Program-made: the position numbers and the translations under genes | DNA from: Candidatus Hydrogenedentota bacterium | Lineage (GTDB): Bacteria; Hydrogenedentota; Hydrogenedentia; Hydrogenedentales; JAEUWI01 | Assembly (NCBI GenBank): GCA_019637335.1 | Contig: JAHBVV010000038.1 | Location: forward strand, 1-57,759 | Reading direction: 5' to 3' | Length of the DNA stretch: 57,759 nt | The notes under the pieces: model-generated | Seen by the model: the letters and a program-made list of their open reading frames with translations, nothing else | Told to the model about the DNA's origin: nothing | The model's database searches: none | Shown: positions 1-10,365 of the stretch, one piece after another | How the letters are laid out: each line of letters opens with the position of its first letter | How positions within the stretch are numbered: position 1 is the first letter of the stretch

Positions 1-2086
<2,086 letters not shown>

Positions 2087-2142
2087 GGATCGTGTTCCTC
2101 GTTCGAACCCCTGGGTTGACGCTGCCCGCGCACACTGTCAAC

Positions 2143-2170
2143 AGTATACCACACAAAAGCCGAATCACAA
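2143..2170 (-). promoter_or_regulatory. Sigma70-like promoter of the DUF4382 lipoprotein gene
   Basis: On the minus strand, TTGTGA (2165-2170) and TATACT (2143-2148) are separated by 16 bp. They lie about 57 nt upstream of the ATG. Confidence 0.5.
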
Positions 2171-2211
2171 ACCCAACTTTTCGAGTTTTTGGCGCGAACT
2201 ATACGGACCGC

Positions 2212-2532
2212 CTACTCCGCAATCTCCAGCCGCATCTCCAGAAGCGCCTGCCCCAGCGCCTTCCCCTGCGCATCCACGCGAAGGCTCCGGCTACCCCCAT
2301 CCCCCAGCACCGACGGCAACACAAAATTCAAAGCGTGCAGCTTCGGCAGCTCATAACGCTCCACCTCGCCCGGCTCCAGGGCCGCAAAAAAACGCGCCAC
2401 GCGCTCCGCGGTAAGGTATTCGCGCAGGAACGCGTAGTCCGCCGCGCTATTCGCCAGCACGCCAATATTCGCGCCGCGCCCCTTGTCCCCCGACCGCGCC
2501 CGGGCAATGTCTCGCAGGTATCTTGTCGCCAT
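2212..2532 (-). CDS. Small AtuA-type ferredoxin-fold partner protein of DUF1446
   Basis: A 106-residue protein with the segments YLRDIARARSGDKGRGANIG and YELPKLHALNFVLP, which resemble the small C-terminal domain that is fused to, or encoded beside, DUF1446/AtuA proteins. In the acyclic terpene utilisation locus this family is linked to acyl-CoA or terpene degradation; the exact reaction is not established. The DUF1446 gene lies on the same strand (3603-4970). The two are separated by about 1.07 kb that holds an IS remnant and a PIN module in the opposite orientation, so the pair was probably adjacent once. The start codon follows a purine-rich stretch (AGAGATAGCAAAG). Confidence 0.8.
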   Translation of the reverse strand: MATRYLRDIARARSGDKGRGANIGVLANSAADYAFLREYLTAERVARFFAALEPGEVERYELPKLHALNFVLPSVLGDGGSRSLRVDAQGKALGQALLEMRLEIAE

Positions 2533-2550
2533 CTTTGCTATCTCTCTTGG

Positions 2551-2577
2551 ACAGGATGTACAGGATTAACGGGATTT
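2551..2577. repeat. Degenerate 9-bp-period repeat (three units)
   Basis: Three consecutive units (ACAGGATGT, ACAGGATTA, ACGGGATTT) lie just upstream of the small AtuA-type gene. The same arithmetic, three degenerate 9-mers, recurs at 42864-42890, 42959-42985 and near 57524-57600. Confidence 0.6.
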
Positions 2578-2677
2578 CGACCGCGCGAATTCAATTCTAG
2601 TCGTTGGGACTGTTTTGTTCCAGTTGGAATCGGAGTCACGAGTCTGTAAGTCAGTCAAAACCTGCGGAGGATTCACA

Positions 2678-2869
2678 GTGAAACGGCAACGGAAACAGTT
2701 TAGCGGCGCGGAGAAAGTGACGGTACTTGGCCGTCACTTTTTGGAGGGGGTTGCGGTATCGGCGCTTTGCGGCGAGCTGGGCCTGGCGCCGGCGGTGCTC
2801 CACCGCTGGCGGAAGGAGTTTTTCGAGAACGGGGCGTTAAGAGCGGAAATCGACGCGTATAGTGATTAG
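2678..2869 (+). pseudogene. IS3-type transposase orfA remnant (HTH_Tnp_1 part)
   Basis: A 63-codon frame with a GTG start 7 nt after GCGGAGG. The segment KVTVLGRHFLEGVAVSALCG and the following HRWRKEFFENG match the N-terminal helix-turn-helix of IS3/IS911-type OrfA. It stops after the HTH; no coiled coil, OrfB (DDE) part or obvious terminal repeat follows. I read it as a truncated insertion-sequence relic, although a free-standing HTH protein cannot be excluded. It lies directly before the PIN module and may mark how this block entered between the two AtuA-type genes. Confidence 0.65.
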
Positions 2870-2939
2870 AATACACGACCAACCATGCGTCAGCGATTGA
2901 GCGATGCAGGCGCATTCCGAAACAACCGAAGGGCCACCC

Positions 2940-3422
2940 ATGAAACCCAAGGTATACCTGGAAACTTCGGTCATCAGCTATCTCGCCGCACGGCCCAGCC
3001 GGGATGTTATAATTGCAGGGAGACAGGCCGCGACCCTGGATTGGTGGGAGAACCACCGAAGTCGATTCGAAGTCTTCATTTCGGCACTCGTCGAGCTGGA
3101 GATTGATCGTGGCGATCCAGATCAGGCCCGAAGAAGACGGGAAATGGTCGAGAAAATCGAAAGCGTAGCGGTCTCCTCGACGGCGGCTGCCATCTCGGAT
3201 TTGCTGCTCTCAAGTTCAGCTGTTCCGAGTCACTGCGAGGACGACGCGCTTCATATCGGCATTGCGACGGCGCAGGGCGCCGACTACCTGCTGACGTGGA
3301 ATTTCAAACATATTAACAACCCCAGAAAAGTTGGGGAAATCACGCGGGTGGTTGAATCACTTGGGTACAGCGCACCGAAGATATGTACGCCGGACGGGCT
3401 GGGAGGCGACACAAATGATTGA
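2940..3422 (+). CDS. PIN-domain ribonuclease toxin (VapC-like), type II TA
   Basis: A 160-residue PIN-fold protein, probably an Mg2+-dependent RNase. The N-terminal motif is YLETSVISYL, in which the usual first Asp is Glu, as in one common PIN subfamily. Further acidic residues are in LVELEI, EDDALHIG and the TWNFKHI segment near the C-terminus. I chose the ATG at 2940 because AAGGG lies 8 nt upstream and the PIN fold starts there; an in-frame ATG at 2904 would add 12 residues. Its stop overlaps the start of the next gene by 8 bp, so the two are translationally coupled with the toxin first, the reverse of the usual antitoxin-toxin order. Confidence 0.85.
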   Translation: MKPKVYLETSVISYLAARPSRDVIIAGRQAATLDWWENHRSRFEVFISALVELEIDRGDPDQARRRREMVEKIESVAVSSTAAAISDLLLSSSAVPSHCEDDALHIGIATAQGADYLLTWNFKHINNPRKVGEITRVVESLGYSAPKICTPDGLGGDTND

Positions 3423-3621
3423 CGATCCCATCGTAGATGAGATACACCGCTTCCGAAAGGAACATGCGGCGAAGTACGGCAACGACCTGAAGAGGATCGT
3501 CGAGGCGCTGCAGGAATTTGAGCGCACCTCCGGGCGCGAATACGTCAATTTCGAGCCCAGGCGGATTCCGGTCCCGAAAGCGTCGGAATCAGAAGAACCG
3601 TATCAGGCGCGGGGTGACTGA
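3415..3621 (+). CDS. Small protein paired with PIN toxin (putative antitoxin)
   Basis: A 68-residue charged protein beginning MIDDPIVDEIHRFRKEHAAK. The N-terminal pattern, a helix followed by KYGNDL, resembles small proteins commonly found beside PIN genes, so an antitoxin role is inferred from context. The ATG follows GGGAGG by 9 nt and overlaps the toxin stop (ATGATTGA). The C-terminus is convergent with, and overlaps by 19 bp, the 3' end of the DUF1446 gene, so the module is packed tightly against it. Confidence 0.65.
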   Translation: MIDDPIVDEIHRFRKEHAAKYGNDLKRIVEALQEFERTSGREYVNFEPRRIPVPKASESEEPYQARGD

Positions 3622-4970
3622 CGCGATAGGCATACATCGATTTCCAGCCTGTCCCGCGCTATGAGGCAGGGCCAGTAGGCGAAGACCGGCGTCGGTTTCG
3701 GGCGGCCACCGGCGTAGCCCGTCGTTCCCTGGGGGCCACTCGTCACCAGCGGCGCGATCTCGCGGGCGAACCGCTCCACGGCCGCCTTGTCCGGATGCGC
3801 GGCGCTCACGCGGAGCACGGTCTCCAGCAGTTCCGGCGCGGAGAGCACGTCGGGCGCGCACGCATTCGCGCCAAGGCACTCGATCTGCTTCCGGGGGTAT
3901 TCATACCCCGCCTCGCGCAGGCGCTCGAAGATAATCTCCCCGCAGCGCCGGGCCTTCGCCACCGCGTCGCGACCGAAGATCGTCAGTGTGCCCGACGCCC
4001 GGTAACCGTCCCCATAGGTGGCGCTCACTTTGTAAAATTCCGTCGGGGCGGCGCCGCGCGCCCCGCTTACCCGAACGCGATCCCGGCCGATTTTCTCCAC
4101 CGACAGCCCGCTGAAATCGGCCCGGCAATCGGGGCTGAGGTAGTTCTTCGGATCGCCGATCTCGTAGAGGAGTTGCTCCTTGACCGTCCACGTGCTGACC
4201 TCGCCCCCGGTCCCTGCGGGCTTGGTGACCACCAGGGACGCGTCGTCCCCCAGCTCGACGACGGGAAAGCCCATGTTCGCGGGGTCCGGCAGATCAAGCC
4301 AGTGCGTGGAGATACCGCCGCAGGCCTGCGTGCCGCATTCGAGGATGTGCCCCGCGACGGTGGCGGTGGCGAGCCGGTCGTAATCGGCGGCCTCCCAGCC
4401 GAATTCGTGCATGGCGATGCCCACGGCCAGGCTCGGGTCGGCCACCCGCCCGGTCACCACGATGTCCGCGCCCCGCGCGAGCGCCTCCGCGACGGGTCCC
4501 GCGCCGATGTAGGCGTTGGCCGTGACCAGGCGGTCCAGGACGCTGGGTAATGGCGCGCCGGTCTCCCCGTTCCGGAAGGTTTCGCAGTCCGGATCGGCCT
4601 GCAACAGGGGAAGCACATCGTCGCCCGTCACAATGCCAATGCGCTTCTCGACCCCCGCTTCGCGCAGCACCGCCGCGCACGTCGCCGCGCACCCCTCGGG
4701 ATTCAGGCCGCCCGCGTTGCAGACCACGCGTGCCGGATGCCCCGCCCGCCACAACGGCGCCAACTGCCGCAAAACTTCCAGGAAATCCCGCGCATACCCC
4801 GCCTCCGGCTCCCGCGAACGCTGCAACGCCAGGATGCTCAGCGACACCTCCGCCAGATAGTCCAGCGTAAGGTAGTCCAGGTCCGGCTGTTGGCGCAACA
4901 ACCGCGCCGGCGCATCCACACTATCCCCCCAGAACCCCTGGGCATTCCCAATACGAATCACGCGCGGCAT
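3603..4970 (-). CDS. DUF1446 family protein (AtuA-like)
   Basis: A 455-residue cytosolic protein starting MPRVIRIGNAQGFWGDS. Typical DUF1446 blocks are the early GNAQGFWGD, LTLDYLAEVSLSIL, VVCNAGGLNP, IVVTGRVADPSL, ILECGTQACGG and GTGGEVSTWTVKEQLLYEI. AtuA belongs to the acyclic terpene (citronellol) utilisation cluster of Pseudomonas, but its biochemistry is unclear and many homologues lie in other catabolic loci. I chose ATG 4970 because AGGA lies 7 nt upstream; longer in-frame extensions would translate a 7-bp tandem repeat and are not credible. Its natural partner is at 2212-2532. Confidence 0.85.
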   Translation of the reverse strand: MPRVIRIGNAQGFWGDSVDAPARLLRQQPDLDYLTLDYLAEVSLSILALQRSREPEAGYARDFLEVLRQLAPLWRAGHPARVVCNAGGLNPEGCAATCAAVLREAGVEKRIGIVTGDDVLPLLQADPDCETFRNGETGAPLPSVLDRLVTANAYIGAGPVAEALARGADIVVTGRVADPSLAVGIAMHEFGWEAADYDRLATATVAGHILECGTQACGGISTHWLDLPDPANMGFPVVELGDDASLVVTKPAGTGGEVSTWTVKEQLLYEIGDPKNYLSPDCRADFSGLSVEKIGRDRVRVSGARGAAPTEFYKVSATYGDGYRASGTLTIFGRDAVAKARRCGEIIFERLREAGYEYPRKQIECLGANACAPDVLSAPELLETVLRVSAAHPDKAAVERFAREIAPLVTSGPQGTTGYAGGRPKPTPVFAYWPCLIARDRLEIDVCLSRQSPRA

Positions 4971-4981
4971 ATACGAGTCCT

Positions 4982-5072
4982 GGAGGCTGTAGGCTGTAGG
5001 CTGTAGATTGTAGGCTGTAGATTGTAGGCTGTAGATTGTAGGCTGGAGGCTGTAGGCTGGAGGCGTCACCGC
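4982..5072. repeat. 7-bp-period tandem repeat, core CTGTAGG
   Basis: Eleven or more degenerate heptamers (CTGTAGG, CTGTAGA, TTGTAGG, CTGGAGG) in tandem lie immediately upstream of the DUF1446 ribosome-binding site. Translated, they give a spurious repeat (AYSLQPT). Confidence 0.9.
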
Positions 5073-5113
5073 CAGAGGTAACGCCGCGACGCCAACAACG
5101 GCAGAAGGCGTTG

Positions 5114-5183
5114 TCAACCATCAACTATCAACTGTCAACTGTCAACTGTCAACTGTCAACTGTCAACTGTCAACTGTCAACTG
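5114..5183. repeat. 7-bp-period tandem repeat, core TCAACTG
   Basis: Ten tandem heptamers (TCAACCA, TCAACTA, then eight TCAACTG). A short palindrome (GTTCCGC, TCA loop, GCGGAAC) follows near 5197-5213. The gap 4971-5274 otherwise holds nothing recognisable. Confidence 0.95.
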
Positions 5184-5274
5184 AGTTTTGCATTCCGTTC
5201 CGCTCAGCGGAACAACCCCCGCAAGCTCCAGCCAACCCTTCACCCTTTCCGCCTGCGGCGGACGCTCCGCGCCG

Positions 5275-5949
5275 TCAATCAATCAACACCACCGCATTCT
5301 CCAGCTCGTCCACGTCATCCTCTGCCCGCGGCAGCGGCCCGGACAAGATCTCCCCGAGCGATGCGATCGTCTCCACGAGCCCGTCCGCCGGGGCCGTCTT
5401 CATTTTCGCGGTCAACGCCGCGCAGAGCCGATCAACTTCGCCCTCGGGCAGCACCTTCATGACGGACGCATCCGCCAGAATACACACGGTGCGCTCGAAA
5501 AGCGACACATAGACGAGCACCCCCGTGGCGCCCGCCGTGTGGTGGATACGCTGGTCGAAGAAGGCCTCCCGCGCGCGGCGCCGCACCTCCTCCGTCATCT
5601 CGCGCTTCGGCGTGACGAGCCGGCGCAGCCAGCCAGTCCGCGACGCGATCACGGCGCCGCCCACGAAGCCCGCGATCAGCGCGACCAGCCAGAGGACATA
5701 GGCCAGGGGAAACAATCCTCCGCCCCAGTCACCCGGATCGCGCTCGGGCGCGGGCCAGATCTGCCACGCGACCACCATCAGCACGGCGCCCAGCCACAGC
5801 CCCACGAGATCCTCGGCGCGATCGTAGCGGCCGGACGCCGCCGCGATGACCGGCACGATCTCCACGGAGGTCTTTTTCTCCGCGTCCACCACCGCCGCCT
5901 CGACCCGCCCCAACGCCTCTTTGCTCAAATAGGTGCTTGCCTTCTGCAT
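5275..5949 (-). CDS. TPM-domain inner-membrane protein (COG3762-like)
   Basis: A 224-residue protein with no signal peptide. The TPM fold appears split: an N-terminal part (KKTSVEIVPVI), two membrane segments (about residues 45-60 and 75-95), then the C-terminal part with GVLVYVSLFERTVCILAD. This is the layout of the second, membrane-embedded TPM protein often found beside YgcG-like TPM genes. The ATG at 5949 has a strong GGGAGGAG upstream. It is the last gene of a four-gene TPM run, 13 bp after the previous stop. Function is unknown; TPM domains have been linked to phosphatase activity and photosystem repair in plants. Confidence 0.8.
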   Translation of the reverse strand: MQKASTYLSKEALGRVEAAVVDAEKKTSVEIVPVIAAASGRYDRAEDLVGLWLGAVLMVVAWQIWPAPERDPGDWGGGLFPLAYVLWLVALIAGFVGGAVIASRTGWLRRLVTPKREMTEEVRRRAREAFFDQRIHHTAGATGVLVYVSLFERTVCILADASVMKVLPEGEVDRLCAALTAKMKTAPADGLVETIASLGEILSGPLPRAEDDVDELENAVVLID

Positions 5950-5962
5950 ACCGTTCTCCTCC

Positions 5963-6754
5963 CTACCACGAACCCGTTGCGCCGCCGCCACCGCCAAAGC
6001 CGCCGCCAAAACTGCCGCCGCTGAAGCCGCCACCACCGCCGCTCGCGCTGGCCCGCAGGGCATTGATCAAGATAAAGCCGAGAATTCCGAAGATCACGGC
6101 CCACAGCAACCAGGCCCAGCCGCTCGCGCCGCTCCGGAAGAGCGAGACCGCGGTGAAGATCGCCAGCGCGACACCGCCGATCACCACGGGCCAGAACCAG
6201 GCCGGCCGCACCGGCGCGGGCAACGCCAGGCCGCGCGCCATCTTGTCCAGCGCCTCGACCCCCGCCAGGATACCCGTCGAGAACTGCCCCTGCTTGAAAT
6301 TCGGGATAATCTGCCCGTCCATGATCTCCCGGCACGTCGCATCGTACTCCCCGGCCCAATCCGCGCCGAGTTCAATGCGCGCCTTCCGGTCGTCCCGCGA
6401 CACCAGCAGCAGGATGCCCCGGTTCCACGGCTCGCCCTCGATGGTTTCGTATCCGATGCCCCACTGATCGAACAACACGCGCGCGAACGTCTCAATCCGC
6501 CAGTTCGCCCCACCGTGCTGCGCCATCGACTCGATCGTCACCACAATAATCGGGATGCGCATCTCCGTCAGAAGCGCGTCGCCAAGTTCACGGATCGCCA
6601 GCACATCATCCGGCGCCACCATTCGCGCCAGGTCCTGCACAAAGGCCCGCTCGCCCGGCGGTTCGATGTTGATTTGCTGCGCCGCCGCCGGCCAGGGCGC
6701 CCATAACGGTAACGCCACGATCAAAAGCGCGACCGCGCCATTCCTGTATCGCAT
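5963..6754 (-). CDS. Secreted TPM-domain protein, paralogue 1
   Basis: A 263-residue protein with a signal peptide ending WPAAAQ, then QINIEPPGERAFVQDLARMV at the head of a TPM domain (about residues 30-165; conserved IIVVTIESM and RDDRKARIELG). Two membrane segments follow (around 180-235) and then a Gly/Ser-rich tail ending GGGGATGSW. The ATG at 6754 lies about 10 nt after GGGAG. It is the third of four co-directional TPM genes. TPM proteins with a Gly-rich tail ending in SW are a known YgcG-type design; their role is unproven, possibly envelope-associated. Confidence 0.85.
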   Translation of the reverse strand: MRYRNGAVALLIVALPLWAPWPAAAQQINIEPPGERAFVQDLARMVAPDDVLAIRELGDALLTEMRIPIIVVTIESMAQHGGANWRIETFARVLFDQWGIGYETIEGEPWNRGILLLVSRDDRKARIELGADWAGEYDATCREIMDGQIIPNFKQGQFSTGILAGVEALDKMARGLALPAPVRPAWFWPVVIGGVALAIFTAVSLFRSGASGWAWLLWAVIFGILGFILINALRASASGGGGGFSGGSFGGGFGGGGGATGSW

Positions 6755-6869
6755 GAATAAATTCTCCCTTCTCGTCGCCCCCAGTCTACCCCCTGGCGCC
6801 CTCAAATGCGAACCGCCGCAGCCTGTGCATTGCTACAGCGACGCCCCGCCGTTTATTCGTCCTGGCGCA

Positions 6870-7679
6870 TCACCACGACCCCGTGGCGCCACCGCCGCCG
6901 CCAAAGCCCCCGCCGCCATGAGCCCCGTGTCTGTCAACAACGTCGCTTTTTCTTCCTCGGTGTTCGCGTCTTGCGGCGGCCTGGGTTCCTTGCAGCTGCG
7001 CTATCTTGCGCTCGGCATTGTCGACGGGATCGCGTCCCTTATCCAGCCATTTCTTGCCGTAAATGCCCACTACGACGATTGCGGGAAGTACGACCATGAA
7101 CATAACAAGGGCCAGGAGGCTCTTCCAGAGGGGAATTGGCAATTCTACGCCCTGGCACATCCCCACCAGCCCCGCAACGCCCCTGTAAATACCGCTGGAT
7201 AGGTGGTCCTCCTTAAACTCCGGGATCATGAACCGGTCCATGATGCGCTGGCATTGCTCGTCGTACCGCCCCTCCCAATCCGGGCCCAACTCGATGCGCG
7301 CCTTGCGGTCCCCGTTGGACACGACCAGCAAGATTCCCCGACGCCACGACGCCGAGTACGCAAAATCCGGCTCCCGCCCCCATTGTTCAAAGAGGGTTCT
7401 CGCGAAGGATTCAATGGAGCCCCGCGGCCAGCCCGAAGCGGCCATGGAATTGATGGTGACCACTACCAGCGGAATCTTCTTTTCCGCCCACAGGGTTTCA
7501 CCCATTTCGCGGATGACTTGCTTATCCTTCTCCGTGATAAGTCCAGCGGAATCCTGGATGCAATCCCCCGGGGCCAGGGGCGAGAGGTGGATCCGGGCGG
7601 CGTTCGCCACATCAACCGTCGGCCCACCGAGAATACCGAGCATCAATATCAGCCCGAAAGTTGCCCGAAAACGTTTCAT
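6870..7679 (-). CDS. Secreted TPM-domain protein, paralogue 2
   Basis: A 269-residue protein with a signal peptide ending around VANA, then a TPM domain (VVVTINSM, NGDRKARIELGPDW), one membrane segment (LLALVMFMVVLPAIVVVGI) and a basic cytosolic-looking stretch before the tail GGGGATGSW. The ATG at 7679 follows GGGAGAG by about 7 nt. Unlike the other two paralogues, the post-membrane part is rich in Arg, Lys and Gln (ERKIAQLQGTQAAARREH). No LemA gene, a frequent companion of YgcG-type TPM genes, is present in the window. Confidence 0.83.
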   Translation of the reverse strand: MKRFRATFGLILMLGILGGPTVDVANAARIHLSPLAPGDCIQDSAGLITEKDKQVIREMGETLWAEKKIPLVVVTINSMAASGWPRGSIESFARTLFEQWGREPDFAYSASWRRGILLVVSNGDRKARIELGPDWEGRYDEQCQRIMDRFMIPEFKEDHLSSGIYRGVAGLVGMCQGVELPIPLWKSLLALVMFMVVLPAIVVVGIYGKKWLDKGRDPVDNAERKIAQLQGTQAAARREHRGRKSDVVDRHGAHGGGGFGGGGGATGSW

Positions 7680-7702
7680 ATGCTGCTCTCCCTGCCCACA
7701 GC

Positions 7703-8524
7703 CTACCACGATCCTGTGGCGCCACCGCCGCCGCCAAAGCCCCCGCCGCCGCCGCCGCCGCCGCCAAAACCGCCACCGACGTCGTAGTGGCCGGTCCAGC
7801 TCGTTCCGCCGCCGTACTCATTGGGACCCCAGTCGATGTGATCAAAACCGTCACCAATGTGCCGACGCTTCCGGGGGGGATTGAATCGCTCCAGCAGCCG
7901 CGCGATGCACCAGATGATAAGAAATGCGCCCGCAAGCCCGGCGCAAAAGAGCAGGATGAACTTCCAATCCTCCATGTCGCCGCTCTCCGGCGCCGCTCCA
8001 CCCCGGGCCATGTCGTGCAGCGCCTCGACACCCGCCACGATGCCCGAGGAATATTCGCCATCCCGGAACGCCGGTACCATGATCTCGGACATGATCAGCT
8101 CAGAGTGGCCGTCGTAGGCGCCGCCCCAATCCGCGCCCAGTTCGATGCGGGCCTTTCGGTCGTTTCGCGAGACGACGATCAAGATTCCCTGCCGCCACAA
8201 CGCCCGCGCGTCGAACGCGGGATGTTTCCCCCACTGCTCGAAAAGATTTCTGGCGAAGCCTTCGATCGAATCCCGCCGCCAGCCCACACCCGCCATGGAC
8301 TCGATCGTCACCACGAAAATCGGGATGGGCGTCTCCGCCAGGAGCGCGTCGCCAATCTCCTGGATCGCCAGCGCATCATCCGGCGCCACCAGGTGCGCCA
8401 AGTCCACCACCACGGCCCGCCCGTCCGGCGGCGCGATGTTGATTTGCTGCGCTACCGCGATGCCGGAACACAGCACCGAAAGCGCCAGCCCCGCGCGGTA
8501 TAGCGATGAGACTTTGATTCGCAA
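7703..8524 (-). CDS. Secreted TPM-domain protein, paralogue 3 (TTG start)
   Basis: A 273-residue protein with a signal peptide ending GIAVAQ, then QINIAPPDGRAVVVDLAHLV, very like paralogue 1. The TPM domain (FVVTIESM, RNDRKARIELGADWG) is followed by one membrane segment and a long Gly tract (GGGFGGGGGGGGGFGGGGG) ending ATGSW. I chose a TTG start at 8524 because GGAGGGAG sits just upstream and the signal peptide begins there. The in-frame ATG at 8575 would add 17 uncharacteristic residues and has no ribosome-binding site. It is the first gene of the TPM run; the next begins 23 bp downstream. Confidence 0.8.
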   Translation of the reverse strand: MRIKVSSLYRAGLALSVLCSGIAVAQQINIAPPDGRAVVVDLAHLVAPDDALAIQEIGDALLAETPIPIFVVTIESMAGVGWRRDSIEGFARNLFEQWGKHPAFDARALWRQGILIVVSRNDRKARIELGADWGGAYDGHSELIMSEIMVPAFRDGEYSSGIVAGVEALHDMARGGAAPESGDMEDWKFILLFCAGLAGAFLIIWCIARLLERFNPPRKRRHIGDGFDHIDWGPNEYGGGTSWTGHYDVGGGFGGGGGGGGGFGGGGGATGSW

Positions 8525-8731
8525 GAATCTCCCTCCGTACGGCGCCAGTGTAACAAAGCACGCTGCGGGCGCCAAACGCTATACAACCACCGTGCGGCGC
8601 CTATTCGATATGTCGAAGAAGTGCTGGGATGAAGGGGCCCGCGGCTATTACTTCGAGTCGCCGCAGTATGGTACGCTGCCATGGTAGACTGGTCGGGCGT
8701 TTCCGTTACCGGTCGCCATGAGGCATTTCAC

Positions 8732-9865
8732 ATGAATCACACATTTACGATCCGTTCACGTGTTTGGGCGCCGGAGGGGGCGTGGAATGGGGGGATAAGA
8801 TTCTGCTGGCGACGGTGTTCGTGGAAAACGCATCTCATCCCCGTCGCGCTGTTGGCCCTACTGTTGGCGTTAACCGCCGCGACGGAAAACCTCGACCTGC
8901 CTTTTCCAGCGAATGTGCTGGCAATGACCTTTCCCGAGCCGCCCGCGTTGAGCCGGGAATTCCCGGAAAGCGGCCATCCCGATTTCCCGGAGTCGGACGC
9001 GAATGAAGTCACCCGTTTCTGGAAGCTGCTGCGGGACGATTTCAGCGCCATGTACCGAGCGGGTGACCCGGGCGCTTCCGTGGAACGGCTGGAGGGCTAC
9101 CTTCAAGTGCGGGATGCCTGGCTCGAAAGCGGGAGCCTGACGAAGTGTATCCTGGCGGCAACGATTACCATGGCCATCGACGAGTATCTGACCATCCTCA
9201 TCCAGCCAGGACGTGGACTTTCCGAGCCGGACTTCGACGCATTGAATTCTATCGCCACGCGAAATGACCTGCCGCCGGCAACCTTGCTCGCAGCCTTCGA
9301 CGCCGCATGGCCGCCTGATGACGAAGACCGATTGAGCTTTGCGGATGTGTGCGCTCAGACCGGCGACAGGGACTTCTATATCTGTTGGGAGAAGTATTTG
9401 GAGGGGCTCGGGTATCAGTACCAGCTTCTGGATTGGTCGGAGGGTGTATCTGCGCGTTTCATTATTCGAAAGCCTGATCTTACGGATCGAGAGAGGGCAG
9501 GCAAGGCCATCATCGAGCAATTTGTGGCCGGCGGAATGAACGGATGGCGACCCGTGTACGCACTTCACTCGAACGACGACTTCTGGATGCTACTATTCTT
9601 GGCCTACGTGCTGGACGAGCAGCAAGTGAGGCAGTCGTTTTGGAGCGTCGCAGTGCCTGTTGTCGAAAAGGGTAGGATTTTGCGAATTGGGAATGAGAAG
9701 AGCGCTGTGGCGGCGTTCAACGAAACGGGGCGGCGGTGGCTCTCCATACAGAGTTTACATGATGAAACAAAAGATGACGGCCAGTATTTTAACCGACAGA
9801 CGAATTACGAGTCGCGGCGGGGAGGTTTTTTCGACGCGAGCGATAGCGCGACCTTGAATCAGTAA
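8732..9865 (+). CDS. Unrecognised membrane-anchored protein
   Basis: A 377-residue protein I do not recognise. A basic N-terminal stretch of about 33 residues precedes a single hydrophobic segment (LIPVALLALLLALTAA), so it is probably anchored by an uncleaved signal with the rest outside the cytoplasm. The remainder is soluble, acidic in its first half, with scattered Trp and Cys and no repeat. The ATG at 8732 has GAGG 8 nt upstream. It is divergent from the TPM run, with about 200 bp between, and might share a regulatory region with it. Confidence 0.7.
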   Translation: MNHTFTIRSRVWAPEGAWNGGIRFCWRRCSWKTHLIPVALLALLLALTAATENLDLPFPANVLAMTFPEPPALSREFPESGHPDFPESDANEVTRFWKLLRDDFSAMYRAGDPGASVERLEGYLQVRDAWLESGSLTKCILAATITMAIDEYLTILIQPGRGLSEPDFDALNSIATRNDLPPATLLAAFDAAWPPDDEDRLSFADVCAQTGDRDFYICWEKYLEGLGYQYQLLDWSEGVSARFIIRKPDLTDRERAGKAIIEQFVAGGMNGWRPVYALHSNDDFWMLLFLAYVLDEQQVRQSFWSVAVPVVEKGRILRIGNEKSAVAAFNETGRRWLSIQSLHDETKDDGQYFNRQTNYESRRGGFFDASDSATLNQ

Positions 9866-9869
9866 GAGC

Positions 9870-10275
9870 GTGAGCCCGTTTCTGTCGTGGCTGGCGCCGG
9901 GGACCCTGATCGACGGGAGCGGGGAGCCGGAGGAGACGTTCACGGTGACGGGGGCGGTGACGGTAGCGGCGAACGAGAAGCCGGCGCTGGCGCTGTATAT
10001 CCACGACGGGATCGGGACGCCGTCGGTGTTGGCCGCGCGGATGAACGAGCCGGTGATGCTCGCGGGGGGGGCGAGCTGGCAGGGGAACTGGGGGCCGGGG
10101 CTGGGCGGCGGAACGCACGAGACGCTGGCGTCGCCGGCGCGGGTGTGGCCGAGCCATTCGGGGCCGCTGCTCCGGGGCTCGGGCGCGGCCTATTTCCCGC
10201 AGGGGCGCCTGCGGCACGTGGACAGGTCGAGCGGGGGCGGGCACGTGGCGATGGGGCACGAATGTCCGCGATCCT
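9870..10275 (+). pseudogene. Probable gene remnant with strong coding bias
   Basis: Codons from the GTG at 9870 end almost always in G or C, which is real coding behaviour for this genome (for example the segments SGEPEETFTVTG and VAANEKPALALYIHDG). The bias collapses after about 10275, where the frame runs on into the 3' end of cysH. No convincing ribosome-binding site precedes it and no domain is recognisable. I read it as a truncated fragment of an exported or structural protein, possibly the scar of a deletion. Confidence 0.35.
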
Positions 10276-10365
10276 TTTTGGGCACCCATTCAATCTCGTC
10301 GGCTACTGCCACTTTCACCCGCGTGTGCAGCCAGCATCAATGCCCTTTCGGGCCATTTCAGCCCG

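Noticed and set aside
4971-5117. N-terminal extension of the DUF1446 gene upstream of 4970
   Set aside because: It translates the CTGTAGG array into AYSLQPT repeats, which homologous DUF1446 proteins lack.
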